In this document: positions 1-8,356 of the stretch, in pieces
How positions within the stretch are numbered: the first letter of the stretch is position 1
How the letters are laid out: each line of letters opens with the position of its first letter
Assembly: GCA_031277535.1 (NCBI GenBank)
Contig: JAITMD010000021.1
Span: 1 to 64,000, forward strand
DNA: 64,000 nt
Direction of reading: 5' to 3'
Source of the DNA: Flavobacteriaceae bacterium
GTDB lineage: Bacteria; Bacteroidota; Bacteroidia; Flavobacteriales; Flavobacteriaceae
Notes under the pieces: model-generated
What the model saw: only the letters and a program-made list of their open reading frames with translations
Database searches by the model: none
Told to the model about the DNA's origin: nothing
Program-made: the position numbers and the translations under genes

Positions 1-57
<57 letters not shown>

Positions 58-66
58 TTTTTTTTA

Positions 67-94
67 AAGCCTGATTCTGAAAAGAGTCAGGCTT
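67..94 (+). terminator. rRNA operon terminator
   Basis: A 12-bp stem (67-78 with 83-94, one G.T pair) closes a GAAA tetraloop and is followed by a T run. It lies 10 bases after the 5S gene and would end rRNA operon transcription. Confidence 0.9.
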
Positions 95-232
95 TTTTGT
101 TTTTATAGGTTTTGAGAATGAATATTTTATCGAAAAGTTAATCAGTACCTTTAGTAGATTATTTATAGTAGGATTTTTCAAAGTATGCGAAAAAAAATGT
201 TTCTTTGTACTCAAATTGAAATATATATATAA

Positions 233-3200
233 GTGAAGTTTTCTTTTAAACGTTGGGCTATACGTGGTATTGTTGCTATTGTATCTTTTATTGGTTTATT
301 ATTATTGTTGTTGTTAATTATGCCAGTATTTTTTTCTGATTCAATTTCAGATGCTGTGAAAGATACGATGAAGAAAAATATAAAAGGTGATATAGAATTT
401 GAGTCTATTGATTTGTCTTTTTATAAGCATTTTCCATTACTAACAGTGTCAATTGAAAATCCTCGCATTCAGGGGGTTCAAGTAGATTCGATCAAGCAAA
501 AGAATTTGTTGGTAGCAAATAATATCTCCTTGGGTGTTGATATAATGAGTTTGTTTAAAGAAAAGATGGTTTTAAATGCTGTTTATGTTGATAAACCAGA
601 ATTGAATGTTTTTATAGCAACAGATGGCAAAGCTAATTTTGATATCTTTATTGATGATAAAGATAAAAAGGATGAAGATGAACCTTTGAATTTATTGATT
701 GATAGAATTGATATAAAGAAAGCAAATGTTGTATATAGTGATAATTCAAGTAATGTACATATTAAAGCATTAGGATTTGACTATCTGGGACAAGGAGATA
801 TGAGTGCTGCTATTTTTATGTTGAAAAGTATGGCTCGTATAGATAGTTTTGATTTTATATTTGATGGTGTTCATTATGTAAAAGAAAAACCAATTTTAGC
901 AAAGCTCGTAACAAAGGTTGATACTAAATCTTTACGTTTTGTATTTGAAAAGAATAATCTTAAAATAAAAGAATTACCTGTTGATTTTAAAGGCGAGTTT
1001 GGTTTTGTTGAAGGTGGTTATGATATGCATTTTGATATTAAAACGGATGATGCAAAGTTAGATCAATTACTATCAATATTGCCACCAGAGTATCAAGGAT
1101 GGCTTGACAATACAACTATGACAGGCGATGTTAGTGGGAAGTTTTTATTAGATGGAAAGTATATAGCAAGTGATTCTATTACACCTATTGTTGATTTAGG
1201 ATTAACTGTTAAGAACGGAAAGATTAAACATTCATCTGTTCAATCTCCTATTCAGGATTTTAACTTGGCTATGAAGTATAGTATGAAGGATTTGAATCCA
1301 GAACATGGTATATTAGATATTAGTAAATTCAGTTTTTCTTTAGAAGGAGGTAAGACCGATGGTAGTTTGATTGTTCAGGGAATTAAAGCTCCTGTTATAG
1401 AGGCTAAGATTGTTTCAAATTTAAATTTAGAACCATTACAGAAGACTATTGGTTTAAGTAAGTTTGATTTAAAAGGATTAGTTGATTTAAATTTGGAAGC
1501 TAAAGGTAAATTCGAACAGAAAGTGGTAACCAAGAAATTGAAAAGAGGTGGAACTATTAATGATACAATTATTAGTAGTATTCCAGCGTTTAAGTTAGTT
1601 GGTAGTATTGATAAAGGATATTTTAAAGAAAGTAATTTGCCAGAGGCTCTAAGTAATATAAACTTTAAGATTGCTGCAAATTGTGATGGATCTGATTATA
1701 AGAAAACGAAAATAGCATTAGATGATATTAATATCGAAGCGATGAATCATTATGTGAAAGGAAACATTTCATTGAGTAGTTTAGATAAATTTGATGTTAA
1801 TGCTAATGTAAAAGCTAAAGTTGTTTTACAAGATTTAAAACAGTTTTTACCAATGAACGATGAAGTTGAAGTACGAGGCAGGTTGTTAGTAGATGGAATG
1901 GTTAAGGGAACTTTTGAACCAAAGAAGAAGCGTTTTCCTATTATTGATAGTGAAGTTAAATTAGAAGAGGGCTATTTAAAGTTTGCTAAACTTCCAGAGT
2001 TACCAGTAGAGAATATTAGTATTCATACCCAGATAAAAAGCGCACGAGGCTCTATGAATGATTTGACAATACGTGTATTGCCTATTACGTTTAAAATTGC
2101 TAATGAACCATTTAAACTGGATGCAAGTTTGTATAATTTGAATAATCTGAATTATACAGTTAAATCTAAGGGGACATTGAATATAGGTAGTATATATAAG
2201 ATTTTCAAAATAGATGGTTTAGACGTAAAAGGATTAGTTAAAACTAATTTGTACTTGAGTGGTTTGCAAAGCGATGCGACTGATGGAAATTATGATAAGC
2301 TAAAGAATGGAGGTAAGTTTGAGATTAATAATATAACTATTACTTCACGTATGTTTCCTAAGCCTTTAGTAATTAAACAAGGTGTTTTTTCTTTTTTTAA
2401 AGAAAAAATGAAGTTTGAAAAGTTTGTTGCTAAATATGGAAGTTCTAATTTTAGTATGAATGGTTATGTAACAAATGTTGTGAGTTTTATGCTGAATAAA
2501 GGGATTTTGAAAGGAAGCTTTGATTTAGAGACTGAGGGGATGAATGTTGATGAATTTATGGTTTTTGGACCATCAACTCCTCCTGCTAAAACTAACAAGA
2601 CAAATGCTAAAACAAAATCAAGTGGAGTTATTCAAGTACCAAGTAATTTTGATTTAACTTTTAATGCTAAAGCAAAAAAAATAAAGTATACGGATTATAT
2701 TTTAGATGATTTTGTTGGTACCATGAGAGTTAATGAAGGTAAAATTGATTTAGAAAGTACTACATTTAATATGATTGGGACAAAAGTAGCAATGGATGCT
2801 ACTTATAAACCAACAGGATTAAGATCTGCAAATTTTGATTATACTATTAAAGCTTCAGATTTTGATATCCAACGTGCTTATAAGGAGGTTAAGTTATTTA
2901 GAGAAATGGTTAGTATGGCGAAAGATGCTTACGGACAAGTTTCTTTAGACTACAAATTAACTGGTAGGTTAAACGGTGATATGTTTCCTGTTATGAAGTC
3001 TTTGGAAGGTAAAGGTATATTAACACTTGAGAATATAAAATTTAAAGGGTTTAAACTATTAGGAGGTATTGCAGAGAAGACTGAAACAAAGTCTTTAGAG
3101 GAAGGAACTTTATCTCAGGTAGCGATTAAGTCATCTGTGAAAGATAATGTATTGACTATAGAACGTACTAAAACAAAAATGGCAGGATTTAGACCACGAT

Positions 3201-3451
3201 TTGAAGGGCAAATTAGTTTAGATGGAGAAATGAATATTGGTTTCCGTTTAGGATTACCTCCAATGGGAATTATTGGAATACCAATGCGTATTACTGGTAA
3301 TTCAGAAGATTTTAAAATCAAGATGGGTAGATATAAACCAAGTGAGGTATTAGGAAAATCTGGTAATGATGATGCAGAGGATGAAGATGAACAACAGCAA
3401 CCAGCGGATAGTCTTTCAACAACAAAACCTTCAGTGGAAGGGATAAAATAA
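233..3451 (+). CDS. AsmA-like outer-membrane biogenesis protein
   Basis: The 1072-residue protein has one N-terminal membrane segment (about residues 10-33) and then a very long periplasmic region rich in beta strands. The repeated layers of alternating hydrophobic residues and the C-terminal GLPPMGIIGIPMRITG segment fit the AsmA/AsmA-like C-terminal family. Such proteins are thought to bridge the inner and outer membranes and help lipid or outer-membrane protein homeostasis; that role is known for the family and inferred here. The tail after about residue 1045 is acidic and Gln-rich and looks disordered. Translation probably starts at GTG 233, as no nearby ATG precedes the Lys/Arg-then-hydrophobic segment. 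The stop codon lies in the arm of the hairpin at 3451-3502. Confidence 0.8.
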   Translation: MKFSFKRWAIRGIVAIVSFIGLLLLLLLIMPVFFSDSISDAVKDTMKKNIKGDIEFESIDLSFYKHFPLLTVSIENPRIQGVQVDSIKQKNLLVANNISLGVDIMSLFKEKMVLNAVYVDKPELNVFIATDGKANFDIFIDDKDKKDEDEPLNLLIDRIDIKKANVVYSDNSSNVHIKALGFDYLGQGDMSAAIFMLKSMARIDSFDFIFDGVHYVKEKPILAKLVTKVDTKSLRFVFEKNNLKIKELPVDFKGEFGFVEGGYDMHFDIKTDDAKLDQLLSILPPEYQGWLDNTTMTGDVSGKFLLDGKYIASDSITPIVDLGLTVKNGKIKHSSVQSPIQDFNLAMKYSMKDLNPEHGILDISKFSFSLEGGKTDGSLIVQGIKAPVIEAKIVSNLNLEPLQKTIGLSKFDLKGLVDLNLEAKGKFEQKVVTKKLKRGGTINDTIISSIPAFKLVGSIDKGYFKESNLPEALSNINFKIAANCDGSDYKKTKIALDDINIEAMNHYVKGNISLSSLDKFDVNANVKAKVVLQDLKQFLPMNDEVEVRGRLLVDGMVKGTFEPKKKRFPIIDSEVKLEEGYLKFAKLPELPVENISIHTQIKSARGSMNDLTIRVLPITFKIANEPFKLDASLYNLNNLNYTVKSKGTLNIGSIYKIFKIDGLDVKGLVKTNLYLSGLQSDATDGNYDKLKNGGKFEINNITITSRMFPKPLVIKQGVFSFFKEKMKFEKFVAKYGSSNFSMNGYVTNVVSFMLNKGILKGSFDLETEGMNVDEFMVFGPSTPPAKTNKTNAKTKSSGVIQVPSNFDLTFNAKAKKIKYTDYILDDFVGTMRVNEGKIDLESTTFNMIGTKVAMDATYKPTGLRSANFDYTIKASDFDIQRAYKEVKLFREMVSMAKDAYGQVSLDYKLTGRLNGDMFPVMKSLEGKGILTLENIKFKGFKLLGGIAEKTETKSLEEGTLSQVAIKSSVKDNVLTIERTKTKMAGFRPRFEGQISLDGEMNIGFRLGLPPMGIIGIPMRITGNSEDFKIKMGRYKPSEVLGKSGNDDAEDEDEQQQPADSLSTTKPSVEGIK

Positions 3452-3502
3452 TATGGTAACAAAAAAAGGACTCTAAGAAGAGTCCTTTTTTTGTTACCAT
3501 AT
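3451..3502. terminator. Long perfect bidirectional terminator hairpin
   Basis: A perfect 24-bp inverted repeat (3451-3474 with 3479-3502) closes a 4-base loop. The arm contains seven A and the complementary seven T, so it can act on both strands. It sits between the convergent AsmA-like and lipoprotein genes and touches both stop codons. Confidence 0.85.
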
Positions 3503-3913
3503 ATTGTTAGCAATTACATTATTTCTACTTGCATCAACTGCTTTTAAATAGTTCTCCGTATATAGTGTATGTCTTGTTTTATTAATTTTTAGACGAACTT
3601 CATTTTCATTTATAATCTTAACAGATATTTGTTGAGATGAGTCTGTAAATTCTTGATACCTTGATTCTCCTTCTTGTTTTTTCAATGGCAGATAAACAGG
3701 ATCCATATCTCCATTTAGTATAGGGTCTTGTTGGTAAACTAAAGTAGCCTCCCCGTCTTTGTAGGTAAAATAATAATTTTTAAACATAAACGTTTTTGCA
3801 GAATATACAGTTGTTTTATTTTCGTTTAGCTTGTATGGGGATGTTACAATCGTTTCAGTTGTTTGACAGCTGTAACACATAACGATAATTAGTAGGGATA
3901 ATAATGTTTTCAT
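3494..3913 (-). CDS. Small hypothetical lipoprotein
   Basis: This 139-residue protein begins with a short signal peptide ending in a lipobox-like MCYSC, so lipidation at Cys16 is likely. The mature part is hydrophilic with scattered beta-strand character and has no motif I recognise. It is a single gene facing the AsmA-like gene and sharing its terminator hairpin. Function unknown. The call rests on length, a clean signal sequence and normal codon use. Confidence 0.7.
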   Translation of the reverse strand: MKTLLSLLIIVMCYSCQTTETIVTSPYKLNENKTTVYSAKTFMFKNYYFTYKDGEATLVYQQDPILNGDMDPVYLPLKKQEGESRYQEFTDSSQQISVKIINENEVRLKINKTRHTLYTENYLKAVDASRNNVIANNIW

Positions 3914-4536
3914 GTGCTTTTTATTTTCTTTGGTTATGTCTAAAATAGATTAATTATTTGTATAAACAAAATTATTTTTATTTACTGTGTATTTTAATTT
4001 GTTTTTTATTGTTTTTTATTTTGTTTTGATGGTTTGTTTTTGATAATAACATAATTTGATATTTGTTTTTTATTTATTGTTTTGTGTAATATTTAGGGAA
4101 TTGATAGATGTGTTGATAAAAGTTAAAATCGCTTTGGAATTAAAATTTTGAAATAATGGATGCTATAGAATGAGGAAAAAGGAGAAGTAAGATTGTGGTA
4201 TTTAGATTTATTTAGAAGTGACATTTTAAGTAAGACATTTAGAATGTAATAGTTTATGTTTTTGAATATTGTTATGGCTAATTATTAAAAAAAAGGTTTT
4301 AAGGAAGTATAATTAAATAGATGTTTTTTATGTTTATTATTTGTACTAATTAGATGAAATGTTTGATTATAAGATGTGTATGTGTTTTTGTCTGAATTTA
4401 ATTAATTTGTTAACTATCTGAATTGAGTGTAGTTTAGGTGCTTTATTTCGTTTGTTGAAAGGAGAACTATTTTCAGTTTTAGTCTGTTAGGTGTAAGTTT
4501 GGATTTGTTATCTTTGTATGAAACAAAATTTGATTA
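3914..4536. other. AT-rich intergenic region
   Basis: About 620 bases of very A+T-rich sequence with runs of T separate two divergent genes. I see no convincing coding frame. The only clear signal is a -7-like box at 4509-4516 near the right end. Confidence 0.6.
4509..4516 (+). promoter_or_regulatory. Promoter -7 box of the exonuclease operon
   Basis: TATCTTTG is a perfect match to the Bacteroidota TAnnTTTG -7 element and lies 20 bases before ATG 4537. No strong -33 TTTG was found at the right spacing. Confidence 0.6.
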
Positions 4537-5310
4537 ATGGAATTGAAGTTAAATAGACCGATATGTTTTTTCGATTTAGAAACTACCGGTATAGATGTAG
4601 CAAAAGATAGAATTGTTGAAATCTCTATATTAAAAGTGTTTCCAAATGGGAATAAAGAAAGTAAAACTTGGCTTGTAAATCCGGGACGACCAATCCCTCC
4701 TCAATCAAGTGCTATTCATGGAATTACTGACGATAAAGTAGCTAATGAACCATTGTTTGATGAATTAGCACCTTTGGTGTATAATATGATTAAAGATTCT
4801 GATTTAGCAGGATTTAATTCAGATCGTTTTGATATTCCTCTTTTAGCAGAGGAGTTGTTGAGAGCTGGTGTTGATTTTGAGATGGGAAATCGCGTGTCAG
4901 TAGATGTTCAAACAATTTTTCACAAGAAAGAAGAAAGAACATTAAGTGCTGCATACCGTTTTTATTGTAATGAAACATTAGAAAATGCACATTCAGCTTC
5001 TGCAGATACAAATGCTACCTACGAAATATTGAAAGCACAACTTGATAGATATGATGATTTGGATAATGATATGAAACTTTTATCTGAATTTACAACAAGA
5101 AAGAAGAGCGTTGATTTCGCTGGTTTTATTGCATTAAATGAAGAAGGGAAAGAAATTTTTACTTTTGGAAAACATAAAGGTGCTTTGGTAGAGGAAGTAT
5201 TAGAAACAGAGCAAGGTTATTACGGATGGATTCAAAATGCAGATTTTCCATTGTATACAAAAAAGGTTTTGACAGGAATCAAATTGCGAAAATTAAACAA
5301 TAAGTTTTAG
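4537..5310 (+). CDS. DnaQ-like 3'-5' exonuclease
   Basis: The 257-residue protein has the DEDDh exonuclease signature: FFDLETTG near residue 13 (first Asp and Glu), a GFNSDRFDIPLL segment near residue 93 and HSASADTNAT near residue 151 (His and last Asp). It should remove nucleotides from 3' ends with two metal ions, as the epsilon subunit of DNA polymerase III or RNase T do. After residue 195 comes a DUF3820-like module with FTFGKHKG. It is the first gene of a tight operon with the FAH-family, Hpt-like and cinA genes. Whether it proofreads for the replicase or is a stand-alone exonuclease cannot be told from sequence. Confidence 0.85.
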   Translation: MELKLNRPICFFDLETTGIDVAKDRIVEISILKVFPNGNKESKTWLVNPGRPIPPQSSAIHGITDDKVANEPLFDELAPLVYNMIKDSDLAGFNSDRFDIPLLAEELLRAGVDFEMGNRVSVDVQTIFHKKEERTLSAAYRFYCNETLENAHSASADTNATYEILKAQLDRYDDLDNDMKLLSEFTTRKKSVDFAGFIALNEEGKEIFTFGKHKGALVEEVLETEQGYYGWIQNADFPLYTKKVLTGIKLRKLNNKF

Positions 5311-5333
5311 TATCAATTTAAAAGTATTATTTC

Positions 5334-5945
5334 ATGAAAATTATTTGTGTAGGTAGAAATTATGTAGATCACATAGCAGAACTAAATAATGAAAGACCAA
5401 CTTCTCCTGTATTGTTTATTAAGCCTGATACAGCATTGATTGGTAAAGAAATGCCTTTTATAATACCAGAATTCTCTAAAAATGTGCATTATGAGTTAGA
5501 ACTTGTTGTGAAAATAAATAAAGTTGGAAAATTTATTGAATCAAAATTTGCTCATAAATATTATGATGAAATTGCTTTAGGAATTGATTTTACAGCAAGA
5601 GATGTACAGGATGAATTAAAGTCTCAAGGTTTACCATGGGAGAAGGCAAAAGGATTTGATAGTTCTGCTTTTGTAAGTGCTTTTGTAAATAAGAATAGTT
5701 TAGAGAATTTGAATGATATACAGTTTGCTTTACAACAAAATCAAACTGTAGTACAAGACGCTACATCAGCTTTGATGATTTGGAATATTGATGAGTTGAT
5801 TGCAGAAGTTTCTAAGTATTTTACTTTAAAAAAGGGTGATTTAATTTTTACTGGCACACCAGCTGGTGTTGGAAAAGTAGATGAAGGAGATGTACTGGAA
5901 GGATATTTAGCTAATGAAAAATTGTTTAGATTAACTGTAAAGTAG
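5334..5945 (+). CDS. Fumarylacetoacetate hydrolase family protein
   Basis: The 203-residue protein is a compact FAH-fold enzyme. It shows the opening KIICVGRNYVDHIAEL, the metal-ligand stretch YELELVV (about residues 62-68), GIDFTARDVQ (about 84-93) and the late FTGTPAGVG (about 174-182). Relatives of this size (YcgM/FAHD1-like) act on acylpyruvates or oxaloacetate, using Mg2+ bound by the acidic residues. The substrate is not evident. The gene follows the exonuclease by 23 bases and precedes the Hpt-like gene by 3, so they are probably co-transcribed. Confidence 0.88.
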   Translation: MKIICVGRNYVDHIAELNNERPTSPVLFIKPDTALIGKEMPFIIPEFSKNVHYELELVVKINKVGKFIESKFAHKYYDEIALGIDFTARDVQDELKSQGLPWEKAKGFDSSAFVSAFVNKNSLENLNDIQFALQQNQTVVQDATSALMIWNIDELIAEVSKYFTLKKGDLIFTGTPAGVGKVDEGDVLEGYLANEKLFRLTVK

Positions 5946-5948
5946 ATT

Positions 5949-6305
5949 ATGGCATTATTTTATGACTTAGGAGCTTTATTACATAAGCGTGAGCAAAATC
6001 CAGAAGCAATAGATGCAAATTTAATAACATTTGTTGAAGAGGCTAATGATGTTTTACTTAAGGTTAGAAAGAATATTGATAAAAAGAATTACGAGAAAGT
6101 TTATAAACATATTTTAAAGTTAAAAGGAACAGTAGAGCTTCTTGCTATGGAAGAAGCTATGGAAGAAGCCTTAGTTATTGTTGATTGGACTAAAACTGAA
6201 GGCAAAGTAAAAACAATTAAAGAAATCTTTAAATCTTTTGATAAGAGGGTGAAAGGGGCTGTGAAAGAAGTAAAAAAAGATTTTAATATAAAAGAAAAAG
6301 TTTGA
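5949..6305 (+). CDS. Hpt-fold protein, phospho-acceptor His displaced
   Basis: This 118-residue, mostly helical protein resembles small single-domain Hpt proteins. The KHILKLKGTVELLAMEEA segment (about residues 53-70) looks like the HxxKGxxxxLG helix. If Lys59-Gly60 is aligned with the Hpt KG pair, the acceptor His position (56) is Leu, and the only nearby His is residue 54. It may therefore be a non-phosphorylated Hpt fold. It overlaps cinA by four bases, implying translational coupling. Sure of a real gene; unsure of any signalling role. Confidence 0.65.
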   Translation: MALFYDLGALLHKREQNPEAIDANLITFVEEANDVLLKVRKNIDKKNYEKVYKHILKLKGTVELLAMEEAMEEALVIVDWTKTEGKVKTIKEIFKSFDKRVKGAVKEVKKDFNIKEKV

Positions 6306-7543
6306 AAGCGAGTATCGTTACCATTGGAGATGAAATTTTAATAGGACAAATTGTAGATACAAATTCTCAATTTATAGCTAATGAATTGGATAAAATGGGG
6401 TTTGATGTTGTTCAGATGCTCAGTATTTCAGATGAAAGAAAGGTAATTACAGCATGTTTACAAGAACACTTAAATAAAGTAGATTTAGTTGTTTTTACTG
6501 GAGGGCTTGGCCCTACCAATGATGATGTTACTAAGCATGTTTTTTGTGATTTTTTTGATGATGAGTTAATTGTTGATCAAAAAGTTTATGAGCATGTAGA
6601 AGAGTTGTTAGTAAAGATTTTCAATAAACCTTTGTCAGATATAAATAAAGCTCAGGCTTTAGTACCTTCTCAAGCAAAAGTTTTGTTTAATGAAGCTGGA
6701 ACAGCACCAGGACTTTTAATGACAAAAGAAAACACTACTTATGTAGTTATGCCAGGTGTTCCATTTGAAATGAAGAATATTTTTCAAAAAGAATTAACTC
6801 CTTATTTAAAATCATGTTTTAAAAATGATTTTCGTGTTCATCAAACACTTGTTTTACATGGAATAGGAGAGAGTGTTTTAGCTGAGATGTTAGTGGATTG
6901 GGAAGCTAATTTAGGAGATGTGAAATTAGCGTATTTGCCAAATTTCTTAATGGTTCGTTTGCGTCTTACAGCTGTAGGTACTTCAGAAGAACAAGTAAAA
7001 GAAACATTAAAACAGAAAGTAAAAGAACTGCCAGATGAAGTACTTCCTTTTATAAAATCATTTGATGATACAGATATTTTAGATCTTATCATAAAAAGTT
7101 TGATTTCTACAGGAAAAAGTATTTCATTTGCAGAAAGTTGTACAGGTGGCCGTTTAGCTTCTTTATTTAGTGAAAGACCTGGTGCCTCGCAATACTTTAA
7201 AGGTGGTGTTGTTACATATGCTACAGAAAGTAAAGTTGATGTGTTAGGAGTTCGTCAAAAAACTATTGATGAGTATACGGTCGTTAGTGAGGCCGTAGCA
7301 AAAGAAATGGCTATAAATTCGAGAAGACTGTTTAAGTCAGATTATGCTGTATCAACTACAGGAAATGCGGGGCCATCTAAAGGGGATTCGGATGCTACTT
7401 TAGGCACTGTCTGTATTGGTATTGCTACAAAAGATACAATTAGTGCTTTCGAATTTAATTTTGGACAACCAAGAGAAAAAGTATTGAATAATGCTTTAAT
7501 AAAGGGATTACAGCTGATATATAGTGAAATATTAAAAAAATAA
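6302..7543 (+). CDS. cinA: CinA family protein (NMN amidohydrolase-type)
   Basis: The 413-residue protein has the usual two-domain CinA layout. The N-terminal MoaB/MoeA-like domain (about 1-170) contains TIGDEILIGQIVDTN and FTGGLGPTNDD. The C-terminal CinA domain (about 255-410) contains SFAESCTGGRLASLF and STTGNAGPS. CinA proteins recycle pyridine nucleotides by deamidating NMN and in some species hydrolyse ADP-ribose. The start is a TTG at 6302 overlapping the stop of the Hpt-like gene, giving the expected first residues MKASIVTIGDEIL. The stop codon begins the left arm of an inverted repeat running into the rpmB promoter. Confidence 0.93.
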   Translation: MKASIVTIGDEILIGQIVDTNSQFIANELDKMGFDVVQMLSISDERKVITACLQEHLNKVDLVVFTGGLGPTNDDVTKHVFCDFFDDELIVDQKVYEHVEELLVKIFNKPLSDINKAQALVPSQAKVLFNEAGTAPGLLMTKENTTYVVMPGVPFEMKNIFQKELTPYLKSCFKNDFRVHQTLVLHGIGESVLAEMLVDWEANLGDVKLAYLPNFLMVRLRLTAVGTSEEQVKETLKQKVKELPDEVLPFIKSFDDTDILDLIIKSLISTGKSISFAESCTGGRLASLFSERPGASQYFKGGVVTYATESKVDVLGVRQKTIDEYTVVSEAVAKEMAINSRRLFKSDYAVSTTGNAGPSKGDSDATLGTVCIGIATKDTISAFEFNFGQPREKVLNNALIKGLQLIYSEILKK

Positions 7544-7580
7544 CGAAAAAGTCTTTGTATAATAATTTTCTTTTTCGTTA
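7541..7580. promoter_or_regulatory. Inverted repeat overlapping the rpmB promoter
   Basis: TAACGAAAAAG at 7541-7551 and its exact complement at 7570-7580 flank an 18-base centre. The centre holds the probable -33 TTTG (7554-7557), and the right arm enters the probable -7 box. It could be an operator or a weak terminator of cinA. Confidence 0.5.
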
Positions 7581-7585
7581 CTTTG
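7554..7585 (+). promoter_or_regulatory. Promoter of the rpmB-rpmG-DUF4295 operon
   Basis: TTTG (7554-7557) and TTACTTTG (7578-7585) are 20 bases apart, close to the Bacteroidota -33/-7 arrangement with one mismatch in the -7 box. They lie about 40 bases before rpmB. Confidence 0.6.
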
Positions 7586-7624
7586 CACCCTGATTTTGAA
7601 TATTGAAATAAAAGATAAGAAATA

Positions 7625-7861
7625 ATGTCAAGAGTTTGTGAAATTACTGGAAAGAGAGCGATGGTTGGAAACAACGTTTCTCACGCGATGAACAAAACTA
7701 AGAGAAAGTTTTCTGTAAACTTAGTTAAAAAACGTTTCTACATTGCTGAAGAAGACAGATGGGTAACGTTAAAATTGTCTACATCTGCATTAAAAACAAT
7801 TAATAAGAAAGGTATTACTGCTGTGTTGAAAGATGCAAAAGTAAAAGGATTAGTAAAATAA
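7625..7861 (+). CDS. rpmB: 50S ribosomal protein bL28
   Basis: The 78-residue basic protein opens with SRVCEITGKRAMVGNNVSHA, the characteristic bL28 start. It is a standard large-subunit component and first in a conserved cluster with rpmG, the DUF4295 gene and ftsY. Length is normal for the family. The 25-base gap to rpmG supports co-transcription. Confidence 0.97.
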   Translation: MSRVCEITGKRAMVGNNVSHAMNKTKRKFSVNLVKKRFYIAEEDRWVTLKLSTSALKTINKKGITAVLKDAKVKGLVK

Positions 7862-7886
7862 TTCGGACCATAAAACATAGAATACG

Positions 7887-8069
7887 ATGGCAAAGAAAGG
7901 TAACAGAATCCAAGTAATCTTAGAGTGTACTGAACATAAAGCGTCTGGTTTACCAGGAACTTCAAGATATATCACAACTAAGAACAAGAAAAATACACCT
8001 GATAGATTAGAGATTAAGAAATTTAATCCTATCATGAAGAAAGTAACAGTTCATAAAGAAATTAAATAA
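7887..8069 (+). CDS. rpmG: 50S ribosomal protein bL33
   Basis: The 60-residue protein begins MAKKGNRIQVILECTEHK and contains the ITTKNKKNTPDRLEIKKF segment typical of bL33. It carries one Cys and lacks the zinc-binding CxxC pairs, so it is the Cys-poor zinc-free form. It sits 25 bases after rpmB and 9 before the DUF4295 gene. Confidence 0.97.
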   Translation: MAKKGNRIQVILECTEHKASGLPGTSRYITTKNKKNTPDRLEIKKFNPIMKKVTVHKEIK

Positions 8070-8078
8070 TAACTAGTC

Positions 8079-8231
8079 ATGGCAAAGAAAACCGTAGCAA
8101 CTTTAAGAACATCTTCTAAAAAGTTGACTAAAGCAATAAAAATGGTTAAATCTCCTAAGACAGGTGCTTACACATTCGTTGAAGCAGTTATGGCTCCTGA
8201 TTTCGTAGATGATTTCTTAAATAAGAAGTAA
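8079..8231 (+). CDS. DUF4295 family protein, probable ribosomal protein bL38
   Basis: This 50-residue basic protein starts MAKKTVATLRTSSKKLTKAI and ends PDFVDDFLNKK. It belongs to the DUF4295 family, which is restricted to Bacteroidota and almost always follows rpmG. As I recall, a protein of this kind was assigned as a lineage-specific large-subunit protein (bL38) in a Flavobacterium ribosome structure; I cannot check that here. Its place in a ribosomal operon, its small size and positive charge fit such a role. It is followed by a strong terminator. Confidence 0.9.
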   Translation: MAKKTVATLRTSSKKLTKAIKMVKSPKTGAYTFVEAVMAPDFVDDFLNKK

Positions 8232-8253
8232 TTTTACCATTATAAAATTTTTG

Positions 8254-8279
8254 AAAGCTATCCATACTTGGATAGCTTT
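8254..8279 (+). terminator. Terminator of the ribosomal protein operon
   Basis: An 11-bp perfect stem (8254-8264 with 8269-8279) closes a 4-base loop and is followed by a T run, 22 bases after the DUF4295 stop. Confidence 0.9.
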
Positions 8280-8329
8280 TTTTGTATACCTATATCAAGT
8301 GGGTTAGTCTGACTTAAAATATTATTCTT

Positions 8330-8337
8330 TATATTTG
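8330..8337 (+). promoter_or_regulatory. ftsY promoter -7 box
   Basis: TATATTTG matches the TAnnTTTG -7 consensus and lies 20 bases before ftsY. With the terminator upstream, it makes ftsY a separate unit from the ribosomal genes. Confidence 0.65.
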
Positions 8338-8356
8338 TGCTCTTAATTGGATTATT

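Noticed and set aside
3115..3513. A 132-codon minus-strand frame across the end of the AsmA-like gene.
   Set aside because: It overlaps the AsmA-like coding sequence and the terminator hairpin and has no recognisable features.
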